From Herbaspirillum rhizosphaerae_A (GTDB lineage Bacteria; Pseudomonadota; Gammaproteobacteria; Burkholderiales; Burkholderiaceae_D), in the NCBI RefSeq assembly GCF_046025915.1, contig NZ_JAQQFR010000015.1, positions 1-64,000 of the forward strand: a DNA stretch of 64,000 nt, written 5' to 3'. The position numbers were made by a program, and so were the translations under genes. Below, one piece after another: positions 45,401 to 53,086 of the stretch. The notes below the pieces were generated by a model that was not told the DNA's origin, did not search any database, and was given only the letters and a program-made list of their open reading frames with translations. Position 1 is the stretch's first letter; each line of letters opens with the position of its first letter.

Positions 45401-47102
45401 CGAGAATCGGCTGCGACACTTCCAGACGCATCGGCGGGTTGATGTTGTTGGTGTCGAGCAGGTTCGGACGTGGGCCAATAAAGGACACCAGCGACATGAC
45501 CATCGCTTCGCGGATCGGGTCGATCGGCGGGTTGGTCACTTGCGCGAACAATTGCTTGAAGTAGTTATAGAGCGTCTTGTTCTTGTTGGACATGACTGCC
45601 AGCGGCGAGTCGTTGCCCATCGAGCCGATCGCTTCTTCGCCACCCGACGCCATCGGCGCCATCAGGAACTTGACGTCTTCCTGGGTGTAACCGAACACTT
45701 GCTGGCGATCCAGCAGCGGAATGGTCGAGCCGGATTCAAACGGCTCGGCCTTCAGTTCGTCCAGCTTGACGCGCACCGACGAAATCCATTGCTTGTATGG
45801 CTTGGCGTTGGCGTAAGTGTCCTTCAGTTCCTTGTCATCGATGATGCGGCCGGCGTCGAGGTCGATCAAGAACATCTTGCCCGGTTGCAGGCGCCATTTC
45901 TGGATGATCTTGGATTCTGGAATCGGCAGCACGCCGGATTCGGAAGCCATCACGACCAGGTCGTCGTCAGTCACGATGTAACGTGCAGGACGCAGACCGT
46001 TACGGTCCAGCGTGCCGCCGATGTGACGGCCGTCGGTGAAGGCCAGGGCGGCCGGACCGTCCCATGGTTCCATCATCGCGGCGTGGTATTCGTAGAAGGC
46101 GCGACGGTTGTCGTCCATCAGGGTGTGGTTTTCCCAGGCTTCCGGCACCATCATCATCATGGCTTGCGCCAGCGGATAGCCCGCCATCAGCAACAGTTCC
46201 AGTGCGTTGTCGAAGCAAGCAGTGTCGGACTGACCTTCATAGATCAGCGGGAACAGCTTCTTCAGATCGTCGCCCAGCACGGCCGACTGCATCACGCCTT
46301 CGCGTGCGCGCATCCAGTTGAAGTTGCCCTTGACCGTGTTGATTTCGCCGTTGTGAGCGATCAGGCGGTATGGGTGAGCCAGTGGCCACTCAGGGAAAGT
46401 ATTGGTGGAGAAACGTTGATGCACCAGCGCCAGCGCAGAAACGCAGCGCGGGTCTTGCAGATCCTTGTAGTACACGCCAACCTGATCAGCCAGCAACAGA
46501 CCCTTGTAGACCACGGTGCGCGCCGACATAGACGGCACGAAGAATTCCTTGCCGTGGATCAGGTTCAGGGCCTGAATGGCGTGACCGGATGATTTGCGAA
46601 TCACATATAACTTACGCTCCAGTGCGTCAGTCACCATGATGTCCGGGCCGCGACCGATGAAGATCTGACGGATGACCGGCTCTTTTTCACGCACGGTCGG
46701 CGACATCGGCATGTCCATGTCGACCGGCACATCGCGCCAGCCCAGCACAACCTGGCCTTCAGCCAATACCGACCGCTCGATTTCCTGCTCACAGGCGATG
46801 CGGGAAGCGTTTTCCTTAGGCAGAAAGATCATGCCGACGCCGTATTCACCTGGTGGCGGCAGTTCGACGCCTTGCTTGGACATTTCTTCGCGGTAGTACT
46901 GATCCGGAATCTGGATCAGGATACCGGCACCATCGCCCATGAGCGGATCAGCGCCGACAGCACCCCGGTGGTCGAGATTCTTCAGAATGAGCAAGCCTTG
47001 CTCAACGATAGAATGGTTTTTCTTCCCCTTGATATGGGCGATAAAACCGACACCACAGGCGTCGTGTTCATTAGCTGGGTCGTATAGGCCTTGCGCATGC
47101 AT
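42426..47102 (-). CDS. gltB: glutamate synthase large subunit (NADPH-GOGAT alpha), 1558 aa
   Basis: Converts 2-oxoglutarate and glutamine to two glutamates. The class II amidotransferase domain begins at the ACGVGF cysteine (about residue 15, exposed after propeptide cleavage). The central and FMN-binding domains follow, with the 3Fe-4S ligands in CHLNTCPVGVA, and the C-terminal GXGXG beta-helix (GATGRNFAAGMSGG) completes it. The start ATG 47102 has GGTGGAG in front. A longer frame to 47174 lacks support. The promoter region is tight: a RAYT gene and repeat units begin about 75 bases upstream. Confidence 0.97.
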   Translation of the reverse strand: MHAQGLYDPANEHDACGVGFIAHIKGKKNHSIVEQGLLILKNLDHRGAVGADPLMGDGAGILIQIPDQYYREEMSKQGVELPPPGEYGVGMIFLPKENASRIACEQEIERSVLAEGQVVLGWRDVPVDMDMPMSPTVREKEPVIRQIFIGRGPDIMVTDALERKLYVIRKSSGHAIQALNLIHGKEFFVPSMSARTVVYKGLLLADQVGVYYKDLQDPRCVSALALVHQRFSTNTFPEWPLAHPYRLIAHNGEINTVKGNFNWMRAREGVMQSAVLGDDLKKLFPLIYEGQSDTACFDNALELLLMAGYPLAQAMMMMVPEAWENHTLMDDNRRAFYEYHAAMMEPWDGPAALAFTDGRHIGGTLDRNGLRPARYIVTDDDLVVMASESGVLPIPESKIIQKWRLQPGKMFLIDLDAGRIIDDKELKDTYANAKPYKQWISSVRVKLDELKAEPFESGSTIPLLDRQQVFGYTQEDVKFLMAPMASGGEEAIGSMGNDSPLAVMSNKNKTLYNYFKQLFAQVTNPPIDPIREAMVMSLVSFIGPRPNLLDTNNINPPMRLEVSQPILDYADIAKLRNISAHTGGKFKSHELNICYPVAWGKEGIEARLASLCAKAVDAVKSGHNILIISDRKVDSEQVAIPALLATSAIHLHLVSKGLRTSTGLVVDTGSARETHHFALLAGYGAEAIHPYLAMDTLTEMAKGLPGDLSGDKAIYNFQKAIGKGLLKVMSKMGISTYMSYCGAQIFEAIGLNKALVDKYFKGTASNVEGIGVFEVAEEALRLHRAAFSNDPVLANALDAGGEYAFRIRGEEHMWTPDAIAKLQHSTRANNFNSYKEYAQIINDQSKRHMTLRGLFEFKIDPSKAISIDEVEPAKEIVKRFATGAMSLGSISTEAHATLAIAMNRIGGKSNTGEGGEDVNRYRNELKGIPIKQGATLASEIGKDVIEVDIPLQAGDSLRSRIKQVASGRFGVSAEYLISADQIQIKMAQGAKPGEGGQLPGHKVTDYIATLRVSVPGVGLISPPPHHDIYSIEDLAQLIHDLKNVNPRASISVKLVSEVGVGTVAAGVAKAKSDHVVIAGHDGGTGASPLSSIKHAGSPWELGLAETQQTLVLNGLRNRIRVQADGQMKTGRDVVIGALLGADEFGFATAPLVVEGCIMMRKCHLNTCPVGVATQDPVLRAKFSGKPEHVVNFFFFIAEEARQIMAQLGIRTFNELIGRSDLLDRTKAIQHWKAQGLDFSKIFYQPVSATPYFHTENQDHGLDKALDHKLIAQARTALDKGEKVSFISPIRNLNRTVGAMLSGEVAKRYGNEGLPDDTIHIQLQGTAGQSAGAFLAHGVTLDLVGEGNDYVGKGLSGGRIIVRPNTEFRGRAVDNMISGNTVLYGATSGEAFINGVVGERFAVRNSGAIAVVEGTGDHGCEYMTGGTVVVLGATGRNFAAGMSGGIAYVYDEAGDFAGKCNMAMVALDKVLSDTEQEASTDRAIWHSLQRGGNGQTDEVILRGLIERHFKYTGSTRARYLLDNWAASRGKFVKVFPTEYKRALGELNAAKATPKDKIPA

Positions 47103-47176
47103 AACGGTGCTCCACCACTTTGAGAGTAAGGATTTAAGGATAGTGCACTGCACCCAAATCTTCAATAAGAACAAAA

Positions 47177-47195
47177 GGGGTCAGAGTAAAATTAA
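47177..47195 (+). repeat. REP-like unit 1 near the RAYT gene
   Basis: GGGGTCAGAGTAAAATTAA. Related units are at 47226-47244 (same orientation) and, inverted, at 48057-48075. It lies about 75 bases upstream of the gltB start. Confidence 0.6.
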
Positions 47196-47225
47196 AAACC
47201 TCAGAATTTTTAATATTTTTTAATT

Positions 47226-47244
47226 GGGGACAGAGTAAATTAAC
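47226..47244 (+). repeat. REP-like unit 2 near the RAYT gene
   Basis: GGGGACAGAGTAAATTAAC, flanked by TTAATT and AATTAA, which can pair to form a small stem with the G-rich core in the loop, a REP-type geometry. Confidence 0.6.
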
Positions 47245-47275
47245 AACCGCGTTAACTCTTTGTATTAAAAGACTT

Positions 47276-48013
47276 TTATTCGACTTTCAGTTCATCGGCA
47301 TCATCATCTTGCACCGGTGCAATATCCACTTTCTTAGCTGGACGCCCCCGCTTGGCAGGACTAACACGGCGGCTGACCTGTTTTTCCAGGCCTGATTTAA
47401 AGTCGTCGGCACCCAAGGCCCAGCCCTTCAAGGTCGCCTGCGTGATCGCCTCCACTTCCTGACTGGCCAGCGACTGCTCGGCCAACAGTTTGTAGGCGAT
47501 CTCGCGGTCGAACGGCGTATTGCCCAAAGCCCAATACAAGCGGTGGTCGGTGATCAGCGGATCCGACTTTGCGCCAATGTGATGCATGTAACTCGACCAT
47601 GGATAATCCGCCGGCCCTGCGACAAGTGCGTTACGGACCGGATTCAGCTCGATGTAGCGACTGCACAACAGCAGGTAACGCTCGGCGTCCAGCACCGTGG
47701 CTCGGTAACGCCCCTGCCACAGGGTGCCGCCTCTTTCATATTTCTGGTTGTAATAAGGAACGTAATACCGCCCAACCCATTGCATCATTCGTGCCAGCCC
47801 GTCGGCATCGACAGGTGTCGCCAGCACATGGATGTGGTCGGGCATGAGTACATAAGCGTGTACGGCGACCTTGAAGCGCTTGGCCCCTTCTTTCAGCCAG
47901 TCCAGGAACGCCGCATGATCCGCAGAATCGCGAAATATTGATTGTTTGTCATGTCCACGCTGAATGATGTGATGCGGTTGATTCGGGACGACGAGGCGGG
48001 GTAAGCGAGCCAT
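47276..48013 (-). CDS. REP-associated tyrosine transposase (RAYT, Y1 family), 245 aa
   Basis: Single-copy-type relative of IS200 transposases. The N-terminus reads MARLPRLVVPNQPHHIIQRG, then AYVLMPDHIHVLATP with the HUH-type His-Ile-His and, about 50 residues on, GRYYVPYYNQKYER holding the candidate catalytic tyrosine. The LEQGRYR- and YIELNPVRNALV-type blocks (here WQGRYR, YIELNPVRNALVAGP, YPWSSY) are hallmarks. A Lys/Arg-rich C-terminal extension (AKRGRPAKK) could bind DNA. It is flanked by inverted REP-like units rather than by classic IS ends. The gene is oriented toward gltB. Confidence 0.9.
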   Translation of the reverse strand: MARLPRLVVPNQPHHIIQRGHDKQSIFRDSADHAAFLDWLKEGAKRFKVAVHAYVLMPDHIHVLATPVDADGLARMMQWVGRYYVPYYNQKYERGGTLWQGRYRATVLDAERYLLLCSRYIELNPVRNALVAGPADYPWSSYMHHIGAKSDPLITDHRLYWALGNTPFDREIAYKLLAEQSLASQEVEAITQATLKGWALGADDFKSGLEKQVSRRVSPAKRGRPAKKVDIAPVQDDDADELKVE

Positions 48014-48056
48014 AGATGACGACTAAAACAAAAAAGGCCGGAGGCGATTCACGATT

Positions 48057-48075
48057 GTAAATCAACTCCGACCCC
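48057..48075 (-). repeat. REP-like unit 3 (inverted) upstream of the RAYT gene
   Basis: Reads GGGGTCGGAGTTGATTTAC on the minus strand, related to the two units on the other side of the gene but in the opposite orientation. Confidence 0.6.
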
Positions 48076-48136
48076 AATTTTTGCTCGTTTCGCCCGATCC
48101 TTTGTGGATCTATCGGTTCAAGCGACAACTTACAAC

Positions 48137-49102
48137 TTAAGCCACAACCTTCTTGCGTGAGAGCACCAGACTGATCAACACAGACGCCAGCAGGATCAGG
48201 CCAACCACCAGCAGCGAAATCATCACTGGAATGTGGAACCAGTACGCCAGCAGCATCTTGCCACCCACAAATACCAGCACAAGCGCCAAACCGTATTTGA
48301 GATAGTGGAAGCGATCTGCCACATCAGCCAGCAAGAAGTACAGCGCCCGCAAACCCATGATCGCAAACATGTTCGACGTGAACACGATGAACGGGTCAGT
48401 CGTGATCGCGAAAATCGCCGGAATGCTGTCGACTGCAAAAATCAGGTCCGTCACTTCAATCAGGATCAGCACCAGCATCAGCGGCGTGAAATAGCGTACG
48501 CCGTTGCGCATCGTAAAGAACTTCTCGCCGTCGTACTCATTGCTGATACGCATATGTTTGCGCAAGAACTTCAGCAAAGGATTGTCGTTGAGATCACTCT
48601 CCTTGTCCGCAAAGATCAGCATCTTGATGCCGGTGATGATCAGGAAAGCGCCGAACAGATACATGATCCAGCTGAACTGCGCGATCAGCCAGGCACCCAG
48701 CAAAATCATGACGGCACGCATGACAATCGCACCGACCACGCCGTACAACAACACACGGCGCTGCATCTCGGCCGGCACGGCGAAGTAGCCGAAGATCACC
48801 AGGAAGACGAAGATGTTATCCACCGACAGCGACTTTTCAATCAGATAACCGGAGAGAAACTCCAGGCTCTTCTGATTGGCGAATTCGCGGCCGATGCTGT
48901 GATCCAGATACCACCACAGCAAGCCACTGAAGAGCAATGCCAGCATCACCCATGCGATCGACCAGCCCAGTGCCTCCTTGACCGTCACCTTATGCGAATG
49001 ACGGCCACCGAGCACCAGCATATCGAACGCCAGCATCCCAAGTACAAACACGATAAATCCGCCCCACATCAGCGGACTTGCAAAACTTTCTACACCGTTC
49101 AC
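48137..49102 (-). CDS. TerC family integral membrane protein, 321 aa, GTG start
   Basis: Inner-membrane protein with about nine hydrophobic segments; the family includes Alx, a manganese exporter, and TerC of tellurite resistance. The conserved ALGWSIAWVMLALLF, YLIEKSLSVDNIFVF and EVTDLIFAVDSIPAIFAIT blocks, with acidic residues inside helices, are diagnostic. The start is GTG 49102 with AAAGGGGAA upstream. It is 36 bases downstream of the zinc-ribbon gene on the same strand; no yybP-ykoY element was seen in front of it. Confidence 0.93.
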   Translation of the reverse strand: MNGVESFASPLMWGGFIVFVLGMLAFDMLVLGGRHSHKVTVKEALGWSIAWVMLALLFSGLLWWYLDHSIGREFANQKSLEFLSGYLIEKSLSVDNIFVFLVIFGYFAVPAEMQRRVLLYGVVGAIVMRAVMILLGAWLIAQFSWIMYLFGAFLIITGIKMLIFADKESDLNDNPLLKFLRKHMRISNEYDGEKFFTMRNGVRYFTPLMLVLILIEVTDLIFAVDSIPAIFAITTDPFIVFTSNMFAIMGLRALYFLLADVADRFHYLKYGLALVLVFVGGKMLLAYWFHIPVMISLLVVGLILLASVLISLVLSRKKVVA

Positions 49103-49138
49103 GGTATTCCCCTTTATTTATAACGACTGATTAGTTGA

Positions 49139-49459
49139 TTAATCGAAGTCGAAAAATTCGCCCAAAAATCCCTTCTTCTTGCGCGACTGATAATCCTTGT
49201 TGTAACGATGACCATCGTCGTAGCCTCGCTGCTGTTGCGGCGCGTATTGCGGTGCCGGTGCGCGCTGCTGAGCTGGTTGATGATGCGGCTGCGGAATCGC
49301 TTGTTGCATCGGCGCCGCGGCAGCCTGTGAACGCTCAATCAGCTTATCCAATTCACCGCGATCCAGCCAGACGCCACGGCATTGCGGGCAATAGTCGATC
49401 TCGACGCCCTGACGATCGCTCATGTTCAGATTGACGGTAGTACAGACAGGACACTTCAT
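49139..49459 (-). CDS. zinc-ribbon (zf-TFIIB type) protein with Gln/Pro-rich tail, 106 aa
   Basis: N-terminal CPVC...DYCPQCRGVWLDRGELDKL (residues 3-40) is a TFIIB-type zinc ribbon with two CxxC pairs. The rest is a low-complexity Gln/Pro/Ala stretch (about 48-82) and a basic tail (SRKKKGFLGEFFDFD). Function unknown. The start is set at 49459 because GGAGG precedes it; the ORF's first ATG lies inside that ribosome site. It is probably co-transcribed with the TerC gene. Confidence 0.88.
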   Translation of the reverse strand: MKCPVCTTVNLNMSDRQGVEIDYCPQCRGVWLDRGELDKLIERSQAAAAPMQQAIPQPHHQPAQQRAPAPQYAPQQQRGYDDGHRYNKDYQSRKKKGFLGEFFDFD

Positions 49460-49573
49460 GACGGCCTCCATGGCTTTGCAATAGACAAGCCGTACTGTAG
49501 CTGGATCCTAGCCTATTGAAAATTCGAATATACTTTCATTTATCTTCGGAAAAAACGATGAATAGGACAAGCC

Positions 49574-50485
49574 ATGGCCGCGCTCAATTACAAACATCTT
49601 CACTATTTCTGGGTCGTCGCCAAAACCGGGGGCATTGCGCGTGCCGGCGAGCGCCTGCATCTGACGGCACAGACCATCAGCGGTCAGATTACGCTCTTCG
49701 AAGACAGCCTGGGCTACAAGTTGTTCAACCGTATCGGTCGCAAACTGGAACTCAACGATGTCGGCCGCACCGTGTTCGCCTATGCCGATCAAATCTTCAC
49801 GCTCGGCGAAGAGCTGGAGGAAGTCATGCGCTTTCGCCCGGGCGGCAGTCCTTTGCAATTCAGAGTCGGCGTCGCTGATGCGGTCCCCAAAACGATCGCG
49901 TATCTGCTGCTGGAGACGGCGCTGAAACTTGATGACCCGGTACGCATCGTTTGCCGTGAAGGCAAGCTCAACAGCCTTCTCGGCGATCTGGCGATCCATC
50001 GTCTGGATATCGTCATCGCCGACAGCCCCATGCCTGCCAATATTGACGTGCGCGGTTACAGCCATCTGCTGGGTGAGTGCAATACCAGTTTTTTCGCCAC
50101 GCCAGCACTGGCTAAACACTACAAGAAGAATTTCCCGCAGAGCCTTGATGACGCGCCATTCCTGATGCCGGGAGAAGATGCTGCGGTTCGGCCAAAATTG
50201 CTGCGCTGGTTTGAAAAGGAAAAGATACGCCCGCGAATCGCCGGTGAGTTCGATGATGGCGCGCTGCTGAATGCTTTCGGGGAAGCCGGTACCGGTATCT
50301 TCGCGGCTCCCTCGGCGGTGACCATGCAATTGAAGCAACAACTCGGCGTCGTGCAGATCGGACAAACCGAGCAGATCACTGAACAGTTCTACGCCATCTC
50401 GGTTGAGCGGCGACTGACACATCCTGCCGTGCTGGCGATACAGTCGGCAGCGCGTGAGAGTCTGATCATTCCAAAGGGAAAGTAA
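49574..50485 (+). CDS. nhaR: LysR family regulator, NhaR-like, 303 aa
   Basis: The N-terminal HTH (LNYKHLHYFWVVAKTGGIARAGERLHLTAQTISGQI) has the Tyr-Phe-Trp pattern characteristic of NhaR, activator of the sodium/proton antiporter NhaA in enterobacteria. The effector domain covers about 90-295. No nhaA is adjacent, so the target here is unknown. AGGAC precedes the ATG. It is divergent from the zinc-ribbon gene. Confidence 0.85.
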   Translation: MAALNYKHLHYFWVVAKTGGIARAGERLHLTAQTISGQITLFEDSLGYKLFNRIGRKLELNDVGRTVFAYADQIFTLGEELEEVMRFRPGGSPLQFRVGVADAVPKTIAYLLLETALKLDDPVRIVCREGKLNSLLGDLAIHRLDIVIADSPMPANIDVRGYSHLLGECNTSFFATPALAKHYKKNFPQSLDDAPFLMPGEDAAVRPKLLRWFEKEKIRPRIAGEFDDGALLNAFGEAGTGIFAAPSAVTMQLKQQLGVVQIGQTEQITEQFYAISVERRLTHPAVLAIQSAARESLIIPKGK

Positions 50486-50562
50486 ACGCAGGGAAACGCG
50501 GACGTCATCTACCAACATGCCATTGCGGCAATATCCAAACAAAGCGGAAGCACAAAGAAAAA

Positions 50563-50590
50563 ACCCCACGCTCCTTGCGGATCGTGGGGT
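50563..50590 (-). terminator. intrinsic terminator downstream of the LysR gene
   Basis: Stem ACCCCACG/CGTGGGGT (50563-50570 and 50583-50590). Six T residues follow on the minus strand, so it ends the LysR transcript coming from 51571; it may also serve nhaR. Confidence 0.8.
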
Positions 50591-50595
50591 AAATC

Positions 50596-50617
50596 CCATT
50601 CTCGGGGGAGAGAATGG
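50596..50617. repeat. second hairpin next to the LysR terminator
   Basis: Perfect 8-bp stem CCATTCTC/GAGAATGG with a six-base purine loop (GGGGGA), six bases from the terminator hairpin. No T-run; tandem hairpins suggest a reinforced or processed 3' end. Confidence 0.55.
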
Positions 50618-50707
50618 AGGGGGAAAACCAACTATAAGAAAAGCAGAGTAGCGTCGCAGTGTTTTTTACAAATTGTTACGCCACCCTCCGCTTCGTAACA
50701 TATTCCG

Positions 50708-51571
50708 TCAGGACTCAGTCAGCAAAAGGGTTCGCAACGCATTGAAGACCATGGTCTGTTGCTCACGGCGACAAATCAGGGAGGTCGTAATCCGCCCGTC
50801 CTTACCTAAAGAATAGGCGGAAAAATTCTGTTGTCCATGCATATTTAATATCGAACGCGGAACAAAAGCCATACCGATGCCCGCCGCGATGCAAGCAAGC
50901 ATCGCGTGATATGAGCCAAGCTCCAGAATCCGCAGAGGACGACGGTCCTTGATGCTGCCGGAAGCAAACCATTGTTCTGCGAAGCTGCGATAGGTGCAAC
51001 CTTGTTCAAAGACAATCAATGTCTCCACCTTCAAATCATCCGGTGTCTTCACCCGCCCATGACCACGCGGCACGGTGATCATCAGTTCTTCCTGGTATAA
51101 CGGCGTTGAGAAAAAAACATCTTCCGGAATCGGCCCTGCCACCAGTGCAGCATCAAGCTTGAAGCTGCGCACCTGATCGATCAGATGTTTCGTTGCTCCC
51201 GTGGTCAACTCCAGTTGCACTTCCGGCCAGCGCTGATGGAATGCTGCCAGCGGTCCTGGCAAACGACTTGCGGAAGTACTCTCCATCGCCCCAACGCGCA
51301 GCCTGCCGCGCGGCTCTTGCGGCACCATCGCATGCCTGGCTTCTTGCACGAGACCGAGGATGCGTTCGGAATAGTCGAGCAATATTTCACCGGCAGGCGT
51401 CAACACCAGACGTTTGCGATCGCGGATAAACAGCGAAACACCCACTGACTCCTCCAACTGCCGCAGGCGCGTGGTCACATTCGACTGCACACGATGCAGA
51501 CGCTCGGCAGCGCGCGTGACGCCACCCTCGGCCACGACCGCGCGAAAAATTTCAAGTTCGGCAAGTTCCAT
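50708..51571 (-). CDS. LysR family transcriptional regulator, 287 aa
   Basis: N-terminal winged HTH (ELEIFRAVVAEGGVTRAAERLHRVQSNVTTRLRQLE) and effector domain (about 88-285). It is divergently transcribed from a YbfB/YjiJ-type MFS gene, the usual arrangement for a regulator and the exporter it controls. An inverted repeat lies between them. Confidence 0.92.
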   Translation of the reverse strand: MELAELEIFRAVVAEGGVTRAAERLHRVQSNVTTRLRQLEESVGVSLFIRDRKRLVLTPAGEILLDYSERILGLVQEARHAMVPQEPRGRLRVGAMESTSASRLPGPLAAFHQRWPEVQLELTTGATKHLIDQVRSFKLDAALVAGPIPEDVFFSTPLYQEELMITVPRGHGRVKTPDDLKVETLIVFEQGCTYRSFAEQWFASGSIKDRRPLRILELGSYHAMLACIAAGIGMAFVPRSILNMHGQQNFSAYSLGKDGRITTSLICRREQQTMVFNALRTLLLTES

Positions 51572-51621
51572 GCTGACTCCGATTAAAAATCCTCACCCAC
51601 CATCTCATAAAAAGATGATTA

Positions 51622-51648
51622 CATTCTAATTATTCATTTTTTAGAATG
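51622..51648. promoter_or_regulatory. inverted repeat between LysR and MFS genes (candidate operator)
   Basis: CATTCTAA (51622-51629) and TTAGAATG (51641-51648) are perfect 8-bp arms around an 11-base AT-rich spacer, consistent with a LysR T-N11-A type site in the divergent promoter. Confidence 0.55.
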
Positions 51649-51776
51649 ATAAAGACAAGCTAACATTGCAACATTCGCGACAACCTCAGCTAAGTTAGCA
51701 AGGTCGCAACAGACACCACTCAATAATAATGACGCCCGGCGATCAATCCCCGACAGCGCCTCAAGAACAGGAAGCA

Positions 51777-52994
51777 ATGACTACTCCGGACGCAAGTCAC
51801 AACCGTAAAAGCGCCCTGCGCATCGCCTTCGCCGGCCTGATTGCGCTCGCTGCAGCCATGGGCATCGGCCGCTTCGCCTTCACCCCGCTGCTGCCGATGA
51901 TGCTGCATGACCAGACCATCGACCTCAACAGCGGCGGCTGGCTGGCGACATCGAACTATCTCGGTTATTTCATCGGCGCCATGTTATGCGCGTTCTGGCG
52001 AGGCTTGCCGCCGACGCGCACGATTCGCGCCGGGCTGATTGCCACGGTGTTGCTGACGCTCGGCATGGGCTTGTTGCATGCACAAGCGATCTGGCTGGCG
52101 TTGCGCCTGCTATCCGGCATCGCCAGCGCACTGGTATTCGTCTACAGCTCGGGATGGTGTCTGCAACGTCTGGCGCAACTGCAATTGCCTGCTCTGGGCG
52201 GCATCATCTATTGCGGTCCCGGCATCGGCATCATGCTCACCGGCTTGTCCAGCAGCGGCATGGTCAGCAACGGCTGGCATGCCGATACCGGCTGGATCGC
52301 ATTCGGCTTGTTGGCGGCCGTGTTGACGGCGGCAGTGTGGAGCACCTTCAGCGGCAATCTTGATTTGCGCGCAGGCAATACCACCCAAGCGGGAACAGAG
52401 AGTGCCGAACCCGCAGCGATCAGTCAGGAAGTCCGCTGGCAAGTGCTGGCCTACGGCATGGCAGGATTCGGCTACATCATCACCGCCACCTTCCTCCCTG
52501 TCATTGCACGCCAGGCATTGCCGCCCGGTTCGGCGTGGCCGGATTTTTTCTGGCCGTTGTTTGGTTTGTGCGTAGCGCTCGGTGCGCTTGGTGCGACACG
52601 GATTCCTGTGCACTTTGATCAGCGCTTGCTGCTGGCGATCAGTTATGTGATGCAGGCAATCGGCGTGGTCAGCAGCGCGATTTTCCCTAATGAAGTCGGA
52701 TTCGCACTCGGCAGTATTTTGCTCGGTTTACCGTTCACCGCCATCACGCTATTTGCCATGCGCGAAGCACGCCGCCTGCGCAGCCATTACGCGGCGGGAC
52801 TGATGGGATTGATGACGGCATCCTACGGCATCGGCCAGATTGCCGGACCGCCGCTGGCGACACGACTAGTGCATGCGACCGGCTCGTTCACGCCTTCGCT
52901 AAGTATCGCCGCGCTTGCATTGCTCGCCGGTGCCGCCTTGTATGTGTGGCTGAGCCTGCGCTCACGCCCGGATCAGACAACAACCGCAACCTGA
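51777..52994 (+). CDS. YbfB/YjiJ family MFS transporter, 405 aa
   Basis: Twelve-helix membrane transporter of the YbfB/YjiJ MFS group: AAAMGIGRFAFTPLLPMM in the first helix region and the SNYLGYFIGA second helix are hallmarks. Substrate unknown. Start ATG 51777 follows CAGGAAGCA; the longer frame from 51729 has no ribosome site. The divergent LysR gene is its probable regulator. Confidence 0.9.
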   Translation: MTTPDASHNRKSALRIAFAGLIALAAAMGIGRFAFTPLLPMMLHDQTIDLNSGGWLATSNYLGYFIGAMLCAFWRGLPPTRTIRAGLIATVLLTLGMGLLHAQAIWLALRLLSGIASALVFVYSSGWCLQRLAQLQLPALGGIIYCGPGIGIMLTGLSSSGMVSNGWHADTGWIAFGLLAAVLTAAVWSTFSGNLDLRAGNTTQAGTESAEPAAISQEVRWQVLAYGMAGFGYIITATFLPVIARQALPPGSAWPDFFWPLFGLCVALGALGATRIPVHFDQRLLLAISYVMQAIGVVSSAIFPNEVGFALGSILLGLPFTAITLFAMREARRLRSHYAAGLMGLMTASYGIGQIAGPPLATRLVHATGSFTPSLSIAALALLAGAALYVWLSLRSRPDQTTTAT

Positions 52995-53021
52995 CGTTAA
53001 ATAAACGGCCTTGAAATGCAA

Positions 53022-53053
53022 CGAGCCGATGCTGAATCATCAGTATCGGCTCG
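53022..53053. terminator. hairpin between converging MFS and amn genes
   Basis: A 14-bp stem with one mismatch (53022-53035 with 53040-53053) and a four-base loop. The T-run is weak on both strands; likely a shared bidirectional terminator. Confidence 0.6.
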
Positions 53054-53086
53054 CTTATAACAACGACAACAGCTAAGACTGCAGAG

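Noticed and set aside
44247..46592. 781-codon open frame on the plus strand opposite gltB
   Set aside because: Antisense shadow of gltB; Arg/His/Gln-rich composition typical of reversed coding sequence.
47143..47153. GTGCACTGCAC palindrome upstream of gltB as an NtrC site
   Set aside because: The half-sites overlap too closely for the NtrC TGCAC-N-GTGCA spacing and no sigma-54 promoter was seen.
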